Origin: Patellifolia procumbens
Lineage: Eukaryota; Streptophyta; Magnoliopsida; Caryophyllales; Amaranthaceae
Assembly (NCBI GenBank): GCA_947645195.1
Contig: CANSGD010000056.1
Coordinates: forward strand, 1,116,001 to 1,180,000
Length of the DNA stretch: 64,000 bases
Direction of reading: 5' to 3'
Part shown: positions 10,295-22,773 of the stretch, one piece after another
How positions within the stretch are numbered: the stretch's first letter is position 1
Layout: each line of letters opens with the position of its first letter
Translations under genes and position numbers: made by a program
The notes under the pieces: generated by a model
What the model was told of the DNA's origin: nothing
What the model saw: the letters and a program-made list of their open reading frames with translations, nothing else
Database searches by the model: none

Positions 10295-12756
10295 GTACAC
10301 CCGGGTGTACCATGCTCATGGTATATCTAGTGGCTGGTATTGTTGTAATTAACGCAAATTTGAGATGTAAAGGTCTAATACAATTTCCACGCTACAATCA
10401 ACAATAAAGAAGGTGTACTACAGTGGTTGCACAACTTGTGCTAGCTTGCCATCTTGCACAAGTTTAGGAGGTCGCGAGGTCGAACCCTATGAATGTTTTT
10501 TTTCCTATTTTTTATTTTCTTGAATTATATAATATTCATCCCCTAAGAAAATATATTTCTCCTTTAGGGCTACATTTATCTATATTTACTTTGCAATAAA
10601 TAATTATATAATTTCTCATTTACTTGTTTTACACGTTATATGTTATTCATTTGAATAAAATATTGTCCATATTCTCATATTATCTTCTGTTACTCAATTT
10701 GGTCTTTATTTTAACATAGTAGAACATATGTATTTGCTCATTTTAATATTCATTGCTAATTTGGAAACTAGTAAAAAAATAAAATTGCTCATTTGAAACC
10801 CACTATTTTATAAATGTTCCTTTTGTTTTGTTTATCCTTCCCCCTTATTTTCATATTCATGGAATTACTCATTTAATAAATGTTAATTTGAAAAATATTA
10901 CAAAAAAATTGTTCATTTCTTTTGTTCTAGCATATTCCCCCTTTATTTTTCTTGTCAGTATAATTGCTCATTTGAAACAAAAATTGCTCATTAATGGAAT
11001 TGCTCATTTCTCTTATTTTTCATAAAAAGTTTCGATTGTTTTTTTTAATCTTTCGTCCTTATTTTTATTGTTCACACAATTGTTCATTTCAAACAAAAAT
11101 GCTCATTTGATACCATTTAAAAACAAAATTGTTCATTTGTTAACAACGTTGTTCATTTGAAATCCCTAATAAAAGTGTTGCTCATTTGAAACAAAGTTGT
11201 TTATTTGAATCACCTTAAAACAAATTGTTGCTCATTTGAAACCCCTTATTGTCAATAAAAAGTTTTTATTTTGTTTATCTCATCTTTATTTTGCGTGTTC
11301 ACATAGTTTATCATTTGAAACAATCAAAACAAAGTTGCTCATTGAGAAACAATGTTTGTTATTTGAATTGGATCTGCTCATTTGAAACCCCCTTATTTTT
11401 CATGTTTTTTTTTTGTTTTGTTTAGCTTCCCTCTATTTTTCTGATTTACACAATGGATCATTTGAAACCAAAATTTTGATTTGGTTCCATTAAAAGTTAA
11501 TGTTGCTCATTTGAACACAATATTGTTCATTTGAAATCCCTAATAAAAGTGTTGCTCATTTGAAACCATCAAAATAATATTGTTCATTTGAAAACAATGT
11601 TGGTCATCTAAAACCCTCAAAAAAAATGTTGCTCATTTAAAACCCTTCGAAATAAAGTTGCTCATTTTAAACAAAGTTCCTCATTGGAATTTCATCAAAT
11701 AAAAAAGAGTGTTACTCATTTGAAAATTGAAACTCTTTTTAAAAAAGAAGAAGGATATTTTATACTTTTATAAAATAATTATCTTGTAGCACAATTTGGA
11801 AATTATTGGAAAAAAATATGGAAAAATAAGTATTTAGCACATTATAAATTTAGATTTTATCATTTAAGATACAAAATTTATTCGCACTTTGTGTTGCTCA
11901 TTCAAGTGATATATTGGAAGCTTAAAAATCAATGTGAACTTAAAGTTAATTCTGTGCCTGGTTTACCTAATTCTATGGTAAAATTTTGTTTTTATAATTT
12001 CTTGCCTTTTACCACTCATTTGTATATATATGCTCATTATCATATTATATTTTACCAATTAAACATTGTCGATTCAGTAGTGAAAATTATAATAGGATGG
12101 CTATCTATGTTTTTACTGCTCGTTCAATTGCTCATTTGAAGTGATTTTGTGATTATCTAATCAATTCACATGTGATCTCATTTCATATTTATCTAGATTC
12201 TCTAACTAAAGTTATTATATGCACATCTTATTTTATGACATTAACTTAAGACAACACATAGTAACTGGTCATTACTTATTTTCCATGTTTAGATTCAACA
12301 AATGAGCCATGATTTTCTCCACTCATTTGCTTATTTAGAATATTATTTGCCTTAAATTAATATATTTTCATAGTTTTGAAAACATCGTATAACAACAATA
12401 TGAAATATATACAAAACTACTAAAAGAGAATTTGAATTAAAGGTTGAACAAAAGCCTCTAAAGTTTAAATGTTTCAAGAAGGAAATATATACAATTTGCT
12501 GGCAAGATTCAATTATTGGAAGAAGAAAAAACAAATACAGTTGGCTGGAAATGGTGAAAAAATGGAAGAAAAAAATATTACAACAATAGGTTGGGCTAAG
12601 AGTTGAACCCACTACCTGCACAACACACATGCTTTAAGGGAGATGGCAACAACCAACTAGGCAAGCTTCAGTTTTGAGTAATATGACACGTCTATGGTAT
12701 ATCACTGCAAGTAATTGTATCCGAGTGTACCTAGCGCATGGTATACTCGGGTTTAC
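10295..12756. mobile_element. Probable non-autonomous terminal-inverted-repeat element
   Basis: 10295 GTACACCCGGGTGTACCATG and the reverse complement of 12736-12756 GTAAACCCGAGTATACCATG match at 18 of 21 positions including the next base. Weaker inverted similarity continues inward for about 200 bases, e.g. TGGTTGCACAAC...GCTTGCCATCTTG... GGTCGAACCC near 10425-10490, against the reverse complement of about 12590-12665. No target duplication is visible and there is no transposase. The interior is the short-word array described separately. MULE-like is my best guess for the family. Confidence 0.5.
10726..12140. repeat. Dispersed array of TTGCTCATTTGAAA-type words
   Basis: About 25-30 near copies of G-TTG(C/T)TCATTTGAAA occur, mostly on + and irregularly spaced (roughly 20-60 bases), with the densest part at 10960-11740. 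Many copies are followed by AAC or CCC-type tails. No open frame follows the pattern. It looks like a subterminal-type repeat that has filled the interior of the element. Confidence 0.7.
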
Positions 12757-13345
12757 TATAATAAATTGTAGTCTCGGATATTTTTGAAGTGGACAAACCA
12801 TCATATACAATGACAAAGATTTTCATAGATGATCCTATAATGGTAGGATCAGGATCCTAATATTGGAAAAATTCCAGTAGAAGATATAGCACTTCACTAC
12901 ATCAAGTAATGTTATACCAAAATGAATGCTAACAATGTGGTTTTTGAAAGTGAAGAAGGTGAATCTTCAAGAAATGAAATGAACCAAAGGTAAAATATTT
13001 CAAATGTAAAAACATGATGCATATTGTTTGTAATAAATCTGCTTTTAAAACTATGTTCTTCCACTGATCATGAAATGTTCTTTGTACAATTAAATTATGT
13101 GCTTTGAAAGGTTGGCGTCCACAGCAACAACAATCAAATGAAGGCCAACAAGATTTAGAGAGAAGTAACCAAAACAACAAATATGATAAAGGGTATTTTG
13201 TTCTTTCATTTATGATTAATGTTCTAGAAGGAAAAGTTAACTGTTCTTTAAAAAAATTAAATGTTCTTAATGATTTACAATAAATAGTAATGTATGGCAT
13301 ATCATATTTAGTTAATAACACAGTGATGAAAATCAGGAGAAGGTG
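12757..13345. other. No recognisable feature
   Basis: AT-rich sequence. A perfect short inversion (AGGATCAGGATCCT) is at about 12845-12858. No gene or element end recognised. Confidence 0.5.
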
Positions 13346-13678
13346 AAAGGCTAAAATCGTATCACCTAATCAAAGTAATCCTAAAGTCCTCTAACAAACA
13401 GTAGTCAGGAAAGTAGGGTCAAATCCACAGGGAGACAGGTCTTCAAAGTTAATATCTAGTTAAAAAGCTACTTCAGACAAGATCAGATAAGAATCAGCTT
13501 AACTACTAATTAAACTAAAGAAAGCAATATAATTAATTTAACTATGAATTAAAAGTCTAGGGCATTGTTCGGTCCACCATGCTTATATCAATCACAAGGG
13601 TCAAATAACGATCAAAACCTAGGTCAAGAGTCGAGATATTAGAGCACATGTTAAGCTATGGTGAAGTCTTACCGCTCA
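13346..13678 (-). mobile_element. Fragment of an LTR related to element B
   Basis: The reverse complement follows the last 330 bases of the B LTR: GCTCAT near 13673, the CAT.GCTTATA.CAA stretch near 13580, and GTCAAATCCACAGGGAGACA at 13419, the counterpart of B's TGTCTCCCTGTGGATTCGAC. No primer-binding site follows it. It is cut off at 13678 by element E. Confidence 0.65.
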
Positions 13679-16600
13679 TAATAATTGTCAAAACATTATC
13701 CAAGCTTCAAACCTACGTTAAAACCAACTAAAAGAGCATAAATAATCCGTAAAGTAAACTTTTCTATTACTTTCTGTACTATGGTTCGGAAACTAAACTT
13801 TCTATCTTTCGAGGAATACCCTCCCATTCCAACCAATCTCAACAAAAGTTTTGATAAAAAACCCTTGTTAAAACTCTTCTAGTAAATTATAACAGATCCT
13901 TTTAAAACTACACTTCAATCTTTATAAATAAACTCAACTAAAATGAGTTTAAGACCTTTATAAAACTCTTCTCGTACCTATAAAGTGTTAATAAGAAATC
14001 TTACCTTTTTAACTTTGCTTCTTAATTTATAAAATATTTAAGAAGGAAATCTTACCTTTTGAAACTTTTCTCGTAAACTATTAATGGTTCGAGTGGGAAT
14101 CTTACCTCTCACGAATCATAGCAAGGCAACAAGTTTAGTCCAAACAACTCCTCAGTTAAACCAAAAGCTACAATAGAATACTTGTGTACTTCGTAAATAA
14201 TGCTAGACTTGAATTTAAGTAATTCTTAGTTTCATAACGAAATCAAACTTTCCTAGCTTCACATAAGTCATCAAACAAATGTTTCATAAACCATATAAAT
14301 GACCTTCGTGTGCTAACTTGAACTTCCATTTAACGTTAATAACCCTCTAACTAAAACCCTTTACCAATTAATCAAAATCCTCTTGCTTTATATAAAATCA
14401 ACTGTTAAGAATCAAATATACATTTGGGTACTCAAAAGTTTATTTTGAAACAATTATATGAAAACATAGAGTTTTAAAATCAACTATATAAAATATCAAG
14501 CTTGAGCAGAAACTTAAAATAAGCATAACCTCCTCTTAAGAAGTCCAAATCAAATATTTCTTGAGTCTTGCGCTAGTAAAATTTCAATACAAACAACTTT
14601 TGTGAAATAGTATTTTTTCTAAAAATGCCCAGAAACTGTCCAAAAATACAATTGACGAAACTTGCTTGTAATCCTTACGAATTACATCACTATTTTTCTT
14701 TGAACAACAATAAGTTTGATCTTCAAACTAGTAATATAAACGGATAATTATACAATGGCTACAAATCAGGAAAAATTTCCCATAGAAACGTATACTAAAC
14801 TCCCAAACGAACCAACACGTCCCTTGCTTCTTCTCTAGTATGCGCCGCCTACTTTGAGCCAACCATGGTGGTTGTGGTGGTTGTCCTAATCGGAATCGAA
14901 GCCGAACGTCATCTCTTCTCTTCCTTCGCTCACTTTTCTTCTTCTTCGCTCTCTCCTCTCTTTCTCTTCATGGTTCTCTTCTCCCTCTTTCCTTCTATTC
15001 ATCTATAGTTTTCCCTTCTGATAGTGTGTTATATATATCGTCCAAAATATAATTTATCAATTAAAAAGATTCCATATCGAAATAATAATAACTCAAACTC
15101 ATTAAAAGAACTATACACAACTTTTCACAAAGACTTTCCATTAAATATTACAATATAGTTATTAAATAAATATAATTTGCTTTCCAATTATCAAATTCAT
15201 ATTTCTTCTGACCAAAAACACGAGACATATTAATATATGATGAGCTAATAATCATAATTAACAATTAATAAAGTGCTCTTTAAAATAGGGGTGTTACAAT
15301 ATACCACCCTCACAAAAAGTTTCGTCCTTGAAACTTATAAACAAAGAGATTATAAATCAAATGGTTTATCAAAATCAAAATCAACAATAAAAACCAAGAA
15401 TGAATTATCCTTTCTTTAAAGAGAAACAATCAATAGTAATATAATGAAAGATAGAAGCCATAGTAACCATAACCGAATACCCAAACTGTAAACTGAACCA
15501 AAGCTATTAAATTATCCCCTCCACAAAATGAGTTTTGTCCCAAAACTCTTACCATGTTTACACCACATACTCTAACTAACTAATCGTTAAAGATAGCGTT
15601 ACATATAACATTCACATAAATACACATTGTCACATGAGTGCATAAAAAACTATATAATATCACACAACTCCACACATAGCAAGAGATACTTAAGTAGCAT
15701 AACTACTCTCGAAACATTTCAAAGTTCTTTCAATATAAACCAAACATTTTCACTCTTTACTCTTAAATAGATCATGTTTATTTCAAACCATTTCAAAACC
15801 TTTTTAAATATTTTCGATGATAAGAGAGATTTGTCACCTAACTAAACCAAAACTAATTCTTTTAACACAAATCCAACGAGCGGTAATGTAATAATAATAA
15901 AACATTCAAGATATAAACGCTAGTTACTATAATCTAATAATAGTGACATCTCCATTACTAAACCAAAGCTATTATACTCTTCCCCTTCTTAAATAAGAAT
16001 TGCCACCAAAACTTAATCTTACGTTCACTCTCATAAGGATGAATCACTTCACAATTGTTTCTAAACTAGTTTCCTCCCTCCAAGCTGCCAATCAATTCAC
16101 ATGATTAAGAAAAACAATAATTGTGGGGTTATAGACCACAAATACGCTTGTCGTGCGCAATATCTCAAATAGCTTAGTGACCTAAACATATGGTTTAACA
16201 TGTACATATATAACTATGAATATACACATATTCGAATGCACAAAAATGCAAAAACCACATTGAACACTAAACATCAAATGACTCACATAACTTTCTCACA
16301 TAACACAAAGGAAGGCGCGAACTCTCGACGGCTTGGTTTATTTTACTCCTAACGTTTACTTGTCTCATTTTTGGACTTATTTAATTCGAATGCTTGGACA
16401 TAAAAAGCCATGCGTACCTAAAAATAAAACCGCTCTCATACCATTTGTAACAACTCGAATCTACGATCAACCTAATTAAGACCTAAATGCAGCGGAAAAC
16501 CTAATCCGGGCAATTACCATCACATTCACCACGAGTGTGGAGCTCAAAAACCTCGACTTATTAAAACTTTTAGATTGTAATGACTATATTAAAACCTCTA

Positions 16601-17599
16601 AATTCTAATAACTATATTAAGTGAATGGTCCTAAACTTTTATATAACCTGATTTGTTTTTTAAAATCCAAAAGAAAATTCGGCATAGTTCTGTTCATAAA
16701 TACGGACCGCTAGAACATAATATAGGACTCGCGACCGATTCATAAACCTGTATCCTCAAAATCCAACAACCAAAACCAATCTAAACTTTACAAACCCAAA
16801 CAAAAAATTAAATTTAATTACAAATTAATTGTTAACTATAATGTTACCAAGCCGATCGTCCTCGCTGCGATATAAAAATATGAATAACACAGATCGAACC
16901 TTCTTCAATAATACTACCTTCATGTAATTGCATATACCGGCACGTAGTTCAGCCAGTTAAGATTCCATAATGTAAAGCCAAATATATATGCATGTAGGAT
17001 ACATTAATCATATCCTACAAATCATTTTCTTTTCAAAATATATAAGTAAAATAAAAAACTTTATAAACCATCGACATTTCTTTTGTAAAAAAAATCCTTT
17101 CTTTTCTGTTTCTAAATTGTATCCTTTCTATTTCCTTATTTAAATCAAATCGTTTCTTCTTCCTTTTTTCAAATCTTTCATTTTTCCTTTTCTAAACAAT
17201 CATTTATTTCCTTTTTCTTTCACGAAGAAAGAGTCATAAACCTATGTAAGGGAACGAACTTTCTTGCCTTTGGGCTAGCTAGGCCCTCCGAATAACTATA
17301 GACAAAGACCCCTAGTGTCTTCACCCTACATACGGCCAAACCGCAGCAGAAGATTTAAATCCGAGGTACTAATCAACGTACCCCCCAACTATCCTATATC
17401 TGTAAAGTCGAGACAAACCCGACAAAGTTCCAATTCCTTGAGATACCGCTTAAGCAATCCCCACAACTTTGAAAATACAAAACTATTCTCGGAGATACCA
17501 CATAGACAATCAAATTACTTTGCAAACAAATAAACAATCTATAAACCTTCTTGATATTATGCAACTTTTTGATTACTTTCTGTATTGTGGTTCGGAAAC
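13679..17599 (-). mobile_element. Element E, copy 1: non-autonomous chromovirus-like LTR element
   Basis: Minus-strand element. The 3' LTR is 13679-15298 (its outer end is missing) and begins on the minus strand TGTAACACCCCTATTTTAAA, directly after a purine tract (GTGAGGGTGGTATAT). An internal part of only about 1.15 kb (15299-16445) has no coding. A tRNA-Met-type primer site, AATGGTATGAGAGCGG on minus, is next to TGTAACAACTC at 16446, which marks the 5' LTR. That LTR is cut at 17599 by insertion of element D. A second copy with the same layout is at 50248-54723. The two LTRs are poorly alike, so the element is either old or mosaic. Confidence 0.6.
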
Positions 17600-18576
17600 T
17601 GATAAGAGGTTTGTAATGTGTCGTTAAGCACTAAGAACCGCTTTCCAAACAATATTTATAATCCTAACAAGCAACTACTAAGAACGTAGCATTGACAAAT
17701 TAAGGGTCGAACCGCAAAGAAATAGGGATTGACTAAGGTCTATTAAGTGTAAAACTACCTAAGTCAAGGGTATTTGGGGGTGTGATGGAATGATTAACTA
17801 TGAACTCATAACTAGCTAGGAATAACAACTAACAATTAAGTATGAGAAGTAGATATAAAAAGGGAAACACTAGAGTTCGGGGCTACTCGCATGAATCCGG
17901 GCTAGGAAACAACCAATACAATCACAGTTCACAGGCGACTAACATGCAATGTTAAGTTTTCCACTAAAAAAACCCGAGTCCTCTCTCGAATGGACCTCAT
18001 GAGTAATCAATTAATCAATCAACTAGATCCTCTCTCGAATGGTCTCTAGTCAATTGATTAATGGATTCAATAAGCATGGAAAACCCCTAATATAAGGATC
18101 CTCTTAATTTCTACCCAATCTATTGATCTAGAAATTAAGTTGATTCGAGGGAATGATAAAGAATTTAATAATCAATTAACATGAATTGAAATGTAAAAGC
18201 CTTAACATAAATGTGATCAAGATCTACCGTAGGGTGTCAAAACACCAAGATCAATACATAATAATCAATGAAGAACGCAAATACATGAACATCATAATTA
18301 AGCCCTTAAGTCATACTTTTTCCAAAACCCAGTTAAAGAACTACTCACTAATCATGGATTCTAAGCAAAAGATATTAACAAATTAAACATTATTGACAAA
18401 ACAAAGAATATAGAGAGTAGAGATTGAAAGAAAAAATACTTGAATTAATTCACAAATTGGATCTTCGATAAAAGTAACAATCTAAGAGGTATAGGTTTTC
18501 GAGAGTTTAGAGAGAGATAAAACTATGTAATTAGAGTGGTAAAAGTCCATTTAATACAAAGCAAAACGCTAATACC

Positions 18577-18584
18577 TATTTATA
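18577..18584 (-). promoter_or_regulatory. TATA box of the D LTR
   Basis: TATAAATAGG on minus, about 75 bases downstream of the nearest inverted word, in the same relative place as TATA in the B and F LTRs. Confidence 0.6.
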
Positions 18585-18639
18585 ATGTTCCATAAATTAA
18601 GATGGAAAATCAGGAAAAAAACCCGAACACAGATCTACA

Positions 18640-18960
18640 CAGGCGCGTCCAAAACGACACGGTCGTGTAGACCTGATTCTCTTAAATCTCAAGTCTGTAG
18701 CTAAGTCTTTGCAACAGCCACTGCCTTCGTGGAAATCAACCAACACGAGCGTGTTGGCCTGATTTTCTCAAATTAGAATACAAGCAGCTCAGAAACGGCC
18801 TCGTGGAAAAAAGCTCAACACGGGCATATCAATTTAGATACGCTCGTGTCCTCGTCAGAACATCAAATCAACAGCAAATCAGTTTCCACTGCTTCATCCC
18901 TCGAAACGGTACATGATCGTGACTAAATACACACGACCGTATGTACCTGCTCATGTGCAC
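18640..18960 (-). promoter_or_regulatory. Inverted-word cluster ACACG-NN-CGTGT in D LTR
   Basis: ACACGGTCGTGT 18657-18668, ACACGAGCGTGT 18743-18754 (arms extend to CCAACACG/CGTGTTGG), ATACGCTCGTGT 18838-18849, ACACGACCGTAT 18931-18942. The two central bases vary (GT, AG, CT, AC) while the arms hold. Several copies are followed within three bases by CCTG. Confidence 0.7.
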
Positions 18961-19180
18961 TTCCAAGACAAGCCTTCCACCAAAAATCCTCCAATGACCA
19001 AAATACTTCAAAAACCTGCTAGTTAGCCTGGAAATAATCCAAAAACAACTAAACAAATAATGAAGCGACAATATAAATCAATGGTTACAAATTTCATGCA
19101 ATGCTAGACTAAAATACCATAAACTACATGCAAAGACACTAAAAATGATGCATAATTAAGCACAATAAAGTGCTTATCCA

Positions 19181-19462
19181 ACTCCCCCAAGCTAGTCCAA
19201 TTGCTTGTCCTCAAGCAATACAAATCAATTACAAGGGCAAGAGTTCAATGACTCCTCACAATAGTACGCATGCCAAGATAGAGAATAAATACCTTTCAAA
19301 CATTTTCATCAATAAATGCAAAGCACTATCAAGTCTCAAAGTTTATAGCACAAAAAAAAGTAACCAATCTTACCACAAGTTCTCCCCTAAGCTTGGGTCA
19401 GTCATATGGACGGTAGCCCTCACTTTAGTCGTGCTCAAGGTTTCTCATGTGTTTATAAGGTT
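19181..19462 (-). mobile_element. Element D 3' internal end with polypurine tract, copy 1
   Basis: The reverse complement of the last 280 bases before the A 3' LTR. It holds the polypurine tract (CTCCCCCAAGCT at 19182-19193), the hairpin ATTGCTTG-TCCT-CAAGCAAT at 19200-19219, and a second tract-like CTCCCCTAAGCT at about 19382. It breaks near 19462, where element C sequence begins. Confidence 0.7.
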
Positions 19463-20947
19463 GGTAATTTAATGTTTGATCGTTTTATGAATTTAAAGGT
19501 TGTGTCGATGGAGTTTTTAAAGGCTTTTAAAGGACTTTATAGGCTGCTCGTATTTTATTTTAAGTGTTTAAGTATTTTTAATAACTCTAAATCTAATTAT
19601 TTAATCGCTTCAAGGAGCTCAATTCGTTAGAGGATATCTATTTGCGTAGCTTCTTGAGTGAGATTGTTTGTGTAGAAAGGTACGTGAGATAGTGCTTGAT
19701 ATCTATTTGACTATATGAGTTTGTCTAAATGGATATGAGAACTAGGATACAATTCATGAGAAATTTGGTTGATTGGAAATATGCATGTTTACATGAAAGC
19801 ACGTTGATGTCTTTCTATATTATGTGAGTTTGGAATTGGAATTAGTTGGATTGAGATTTCAAAACTATGAAATGTTTTATGAATTAATAACGAGACCATG
19901 GGTCTTGTAAACTGAAATGGCAGTGACCTTATATTATGGATCCCTTACATTTTAATTGGGCCTGAGGGGTGAACCACTTATGGTTACCGAGGTCGGGGAT
20001 GTGTACACATTATGTTGGGTACAACTTGCCCGGAGCTAGCTTTGTATTGCATTTATTCAAGGTAAGGAGATTTAGGTCGGCCAACCTAATATATCTCGGC
20101 CTTATAGTCACAAATGCTTAACTGGAGGATTACGATCCTATATATGATTGGAATTGGAATTAAATATAGGAATGGATATTGGTTATTTAGTATGATTGAT
20201 TGTCGATTGTGATTAGTGTGATCCATGATGCATGTTTTATATGTTATGTGTATGTCTAGTGCTATGTTATGTACTCAGAATGGTTGATTCATATTCCATT
20301 TGCTTTCTTTGTCTTGATCATAGCTTCTTTATATGACGATCCTGTGATAACGCATTGAGAATCTGTCCATATTGCTGAGCAGTCACGCCATCCTAGATGG
20401 TTTCATTATAGGTGATCGTTCGTGGAGTCTATCACTCATTGGGGGAATCAAGAAGAGCGTAATGGAGCTTTGTTATCATGATTTCACTTTATTTCTTTTG
20501 CATTTGGGTATTTGGATGTTATGGATTTTGGTTAGAGAACATATACTTGGTTCTCGTACTTATTATTTAAATTGGTTAAAGGTTTGATTCAGTTTATTTT
20601 CCGCTGCGATTGACTTTATGTTTTGGTTGACTTTTAAGTTAAATTGAATTTGAAAGATGTTGACTTTTCAAGTATGGATTTTATCAAACATTGACTTTTC
20701 AAGTATGACTTTTATCAAACGTTGACTTTATTCGGGTTTGACTTTGAGAAAGATTCTTTTCAACTAAAACTAAGATTATGTTATTTAAAGTATTTAGTTT
20801 TGGTTTAAACGGATATCTGGAACTTATTAATGTTTATTAAAGGTTATTAAGAGTTTTGAGGCAGTGGTTCGAAGGTAAGAGTAATTCTCCTTCTTCTTCC
20901 GATGTAACACCTTCGATTTTGTCCTTGTGGAAAAGTAGGGTGTTATA
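19463..20947 (+). repeat. Element C 5' LTR, outer end missing
   Basis: Noncoding. It ends GTAGGGTGTTATA, then GTTGGTAACCTAAGCC. This is a decayed form of the chromovirus junction where TGGTATCAGAGC (tRNA-Met primer site) follows the LTR. It contains GGGCCTGAGGGGTGAACCAC at about 19958, a phrase common in this LTR class. The start at 19463 is where D homology stops. Confidence 0.6.
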
Positions 20948-21097
20948 GTTGGTAACCTAAGCCTATGATTTTGAAACTAAACGTTTTACAGTTTTAATTC
21001 AAAAGTTTTCTGTGAGATGGGTAGAATTTGGGCTAAGAGTATATTATGTGAGCATATACATTTGTTTGAGTTCTTGACGTGAACTACTTGACTCTTT

Positions 21098-21385
21098 GTG
21101 ATATTTATTGTCAAGGAAGAGACTATGGAGGATGTTGATGATGAGGAGGGACCATTACCTAAGGTTCCTGCCCACTTAGAGATCATAGAGGTGATATACT
21201 TGAGTGACAATGACGAGCATGACAATGTGTTGTACGAGTTGATGATACCTTTGGAGACCAAGGATATGGATGAGGATATAGAGAAATACTTGGTGGATGA
21301 TCCTGAGGAGGAGGTCATGATGGATGAGATCGTAGAGACCCCACCTATTGCTACGATAATTGAGGTATCTTCTGATGAGAGGTAA
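21098..21385 (+). pseudogene. Acidic leader frame of element C
   Basis: A 95-codon open frame between the primer site and gag. It is very acidic (MEDVDDEEGPLPKVP, DMDEDIEKYLVDDPEEEV) and ends EVSSDER. It is in the right place to be the N-terminal part of a gag precursor cut from the rest by the MULE at 21902. No domain recognised. Confidence 0.4.
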
Positions 21386-21901
21386 TGCCAGTGAGGGGCA
21401 ATGACCCTGATTATCATGTTTGAGGATATCGTGAGAGAGACGACTTTAGGGATACCATCTTAAATTGAAGATTTACAGGTCGAGTTTAATCACTTTCTTG
21501 TTCTTTAATAATAGTTTTTCTTCAGTAGCCTTAATGTATTTATTTCTTGTTGCGAGTATCATAGGGATAAGGGAAACTTAGTTCCATTTGGACCTAGGGG
21601 CGCACACTTAGAGAAAACTTTAGAGGGAATTATTTTCTTTCTTACTTTCTTTATGACTATGTTTAGAATTATTTTTATTAATAAATGAAATATTTATTTA
21701 ATGAATGATGTGTGTGTGAACGTGGCGAATAGATTGTGAACTACTTGCTATAGTAGTAGAGTGAATGAGGCCATGAGAGCCATGTATGTGACAAAACTGT
21801 CGATTTATCTATTGTTGTACTTTTATGTGAACATAAGCAAGCAACAATAGTATTTGGAATAGAGTTTAAGGTCTCACGTCGTGAATGAGGGAATGATATT
21901 A

Positions 21902-22764
21902 GAGAAGGTATTGGGTCACACGCATCTGACTATAACATTCGGTCAGACGGACTTCAGTTGGTTTCAGTTTATTTTCAGTTGGATGTATTTGAGTTTCATT
22001 AAGTTTCAGTTATAAAATTTTGGGAACCAACTGAAAGAATAAAAGAAGCAATTGAAAGAAAAAAGGAACTAACTGAAAGAATAATGTTAAAACTTGAAAT
22101 TCAGTAGCTGAAAATAACATTGTCACTAACTGAAATAATATTGTCATTAACTGGAATTCATTAGCTGAAATAATATTGGCACTAACTGAAATAATATTGT
22201 CACTAACTGAAAAATATTGTCACCAACTAAAAGAATGAAGTAACCAAACGAATGATATAAAGTGACCAACTAAATGACACTTAAGCTATAATCTCAAGAA
22301 CGAAATCAAAAACAAAACCTCAATAAAAAAGTGTAAATCATGCATTCATGTGATTGAGGAAGAAAATATAAATCGTCGGCAGTAATGTAGGGATTGAGAT
22401 TGGTGATGTCGTGAAAATAATTTGCATCTCAACCCAAAAATTGAAAGAATTTTATGCTGCCATGAATGAATAATTGATTGGTTAATCGAAGGTTGAAGTG
22501 AGGGTTTGTTTCACCTGAAGAACTGCCGGAAGAAGAAATTGCTGAACAAAGACGAAACTAATATAATTTGCATCTCAACTCCAAAATTGAAAGAATTTCA
22601 TGCTGCCATGAATGAATAATTGATTGGTTGATCGAATGTTGAAGTGAGGGTTTGTTTCACCTGAAGAACTGCCGGAAGAAGGAGATAGCGATGATAGTGA
22701 TGTGTTGGGCTCAGCCCGTCTGATAGTAAACAATGCGTCAGACGGTCTGACCCAATACTGCCAC
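21902..22764. mobile_element. Non-autonomous MULE, 863 bp, in element C leader/gag
   Basis: The 9-bp target duplication ATGATATTA is at 21893-21901 and 22765-22773. The ends are inverted: GAGAAGGTATTGGGTCAC on the left, and GTGGCAGTATTGGGTCAG read on minus from the right, with TCAGACGG words further inside both. No coding. The interior has many CTAACTGAAATAATATTG-like short repeats (22090-22220) and a tandem duplication at 22418-22690. Confidence 0.8.
22418..22690. repeat. Two-copy tandem repeat, period about 146 bp
   Basis: TAATTTGCATCTCAAC begins at 22418 and again at 22564. Both copies run on through GAACTGCCGGAAGAAG with few differences. Inside the 863-bp MULE. Confidence 0.8.
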
Positions 22765-22773
22765 ATGATATTA

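Larger units (their letters stand above)
17600..19180 (-). mobile_element. Element D 3' LTR (Athila-type), copy 1
   Basis: A complete LTR of 1,581 bp: on minus it starts TGGATAAGCACTTTATTGTG and ends CCTCTTATCA. It is related to the A LTR along its length (for example the U5 box GGTTCGACCCTT on minus at about 17708-17719). TATA box on minus: TATAAATA at 18577-18584. Upstream of it (18640-18960) lies an inverted-word cluster. It was inserted into E after GAAAC (17595-17599), the expected 5-bp target. Confidence 0.75.

Noticed and set aside
10425..10495. tRNA-like or SINE-like B box (GGTCGAACCCT) near 10472
   Set aside because: No A box at the right distance and no cloverleaf can be drawn; the same segment is inverted at the other end of the element (about 12600), so it is part of the terminal repeat.
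10286..12765. Target duplication for the 10295-12756 element
   Set aside because: Flanks TCATGCACG and TATAATAAA do not match, and shifting the boundary by several bases gave nothing; left unsupported.
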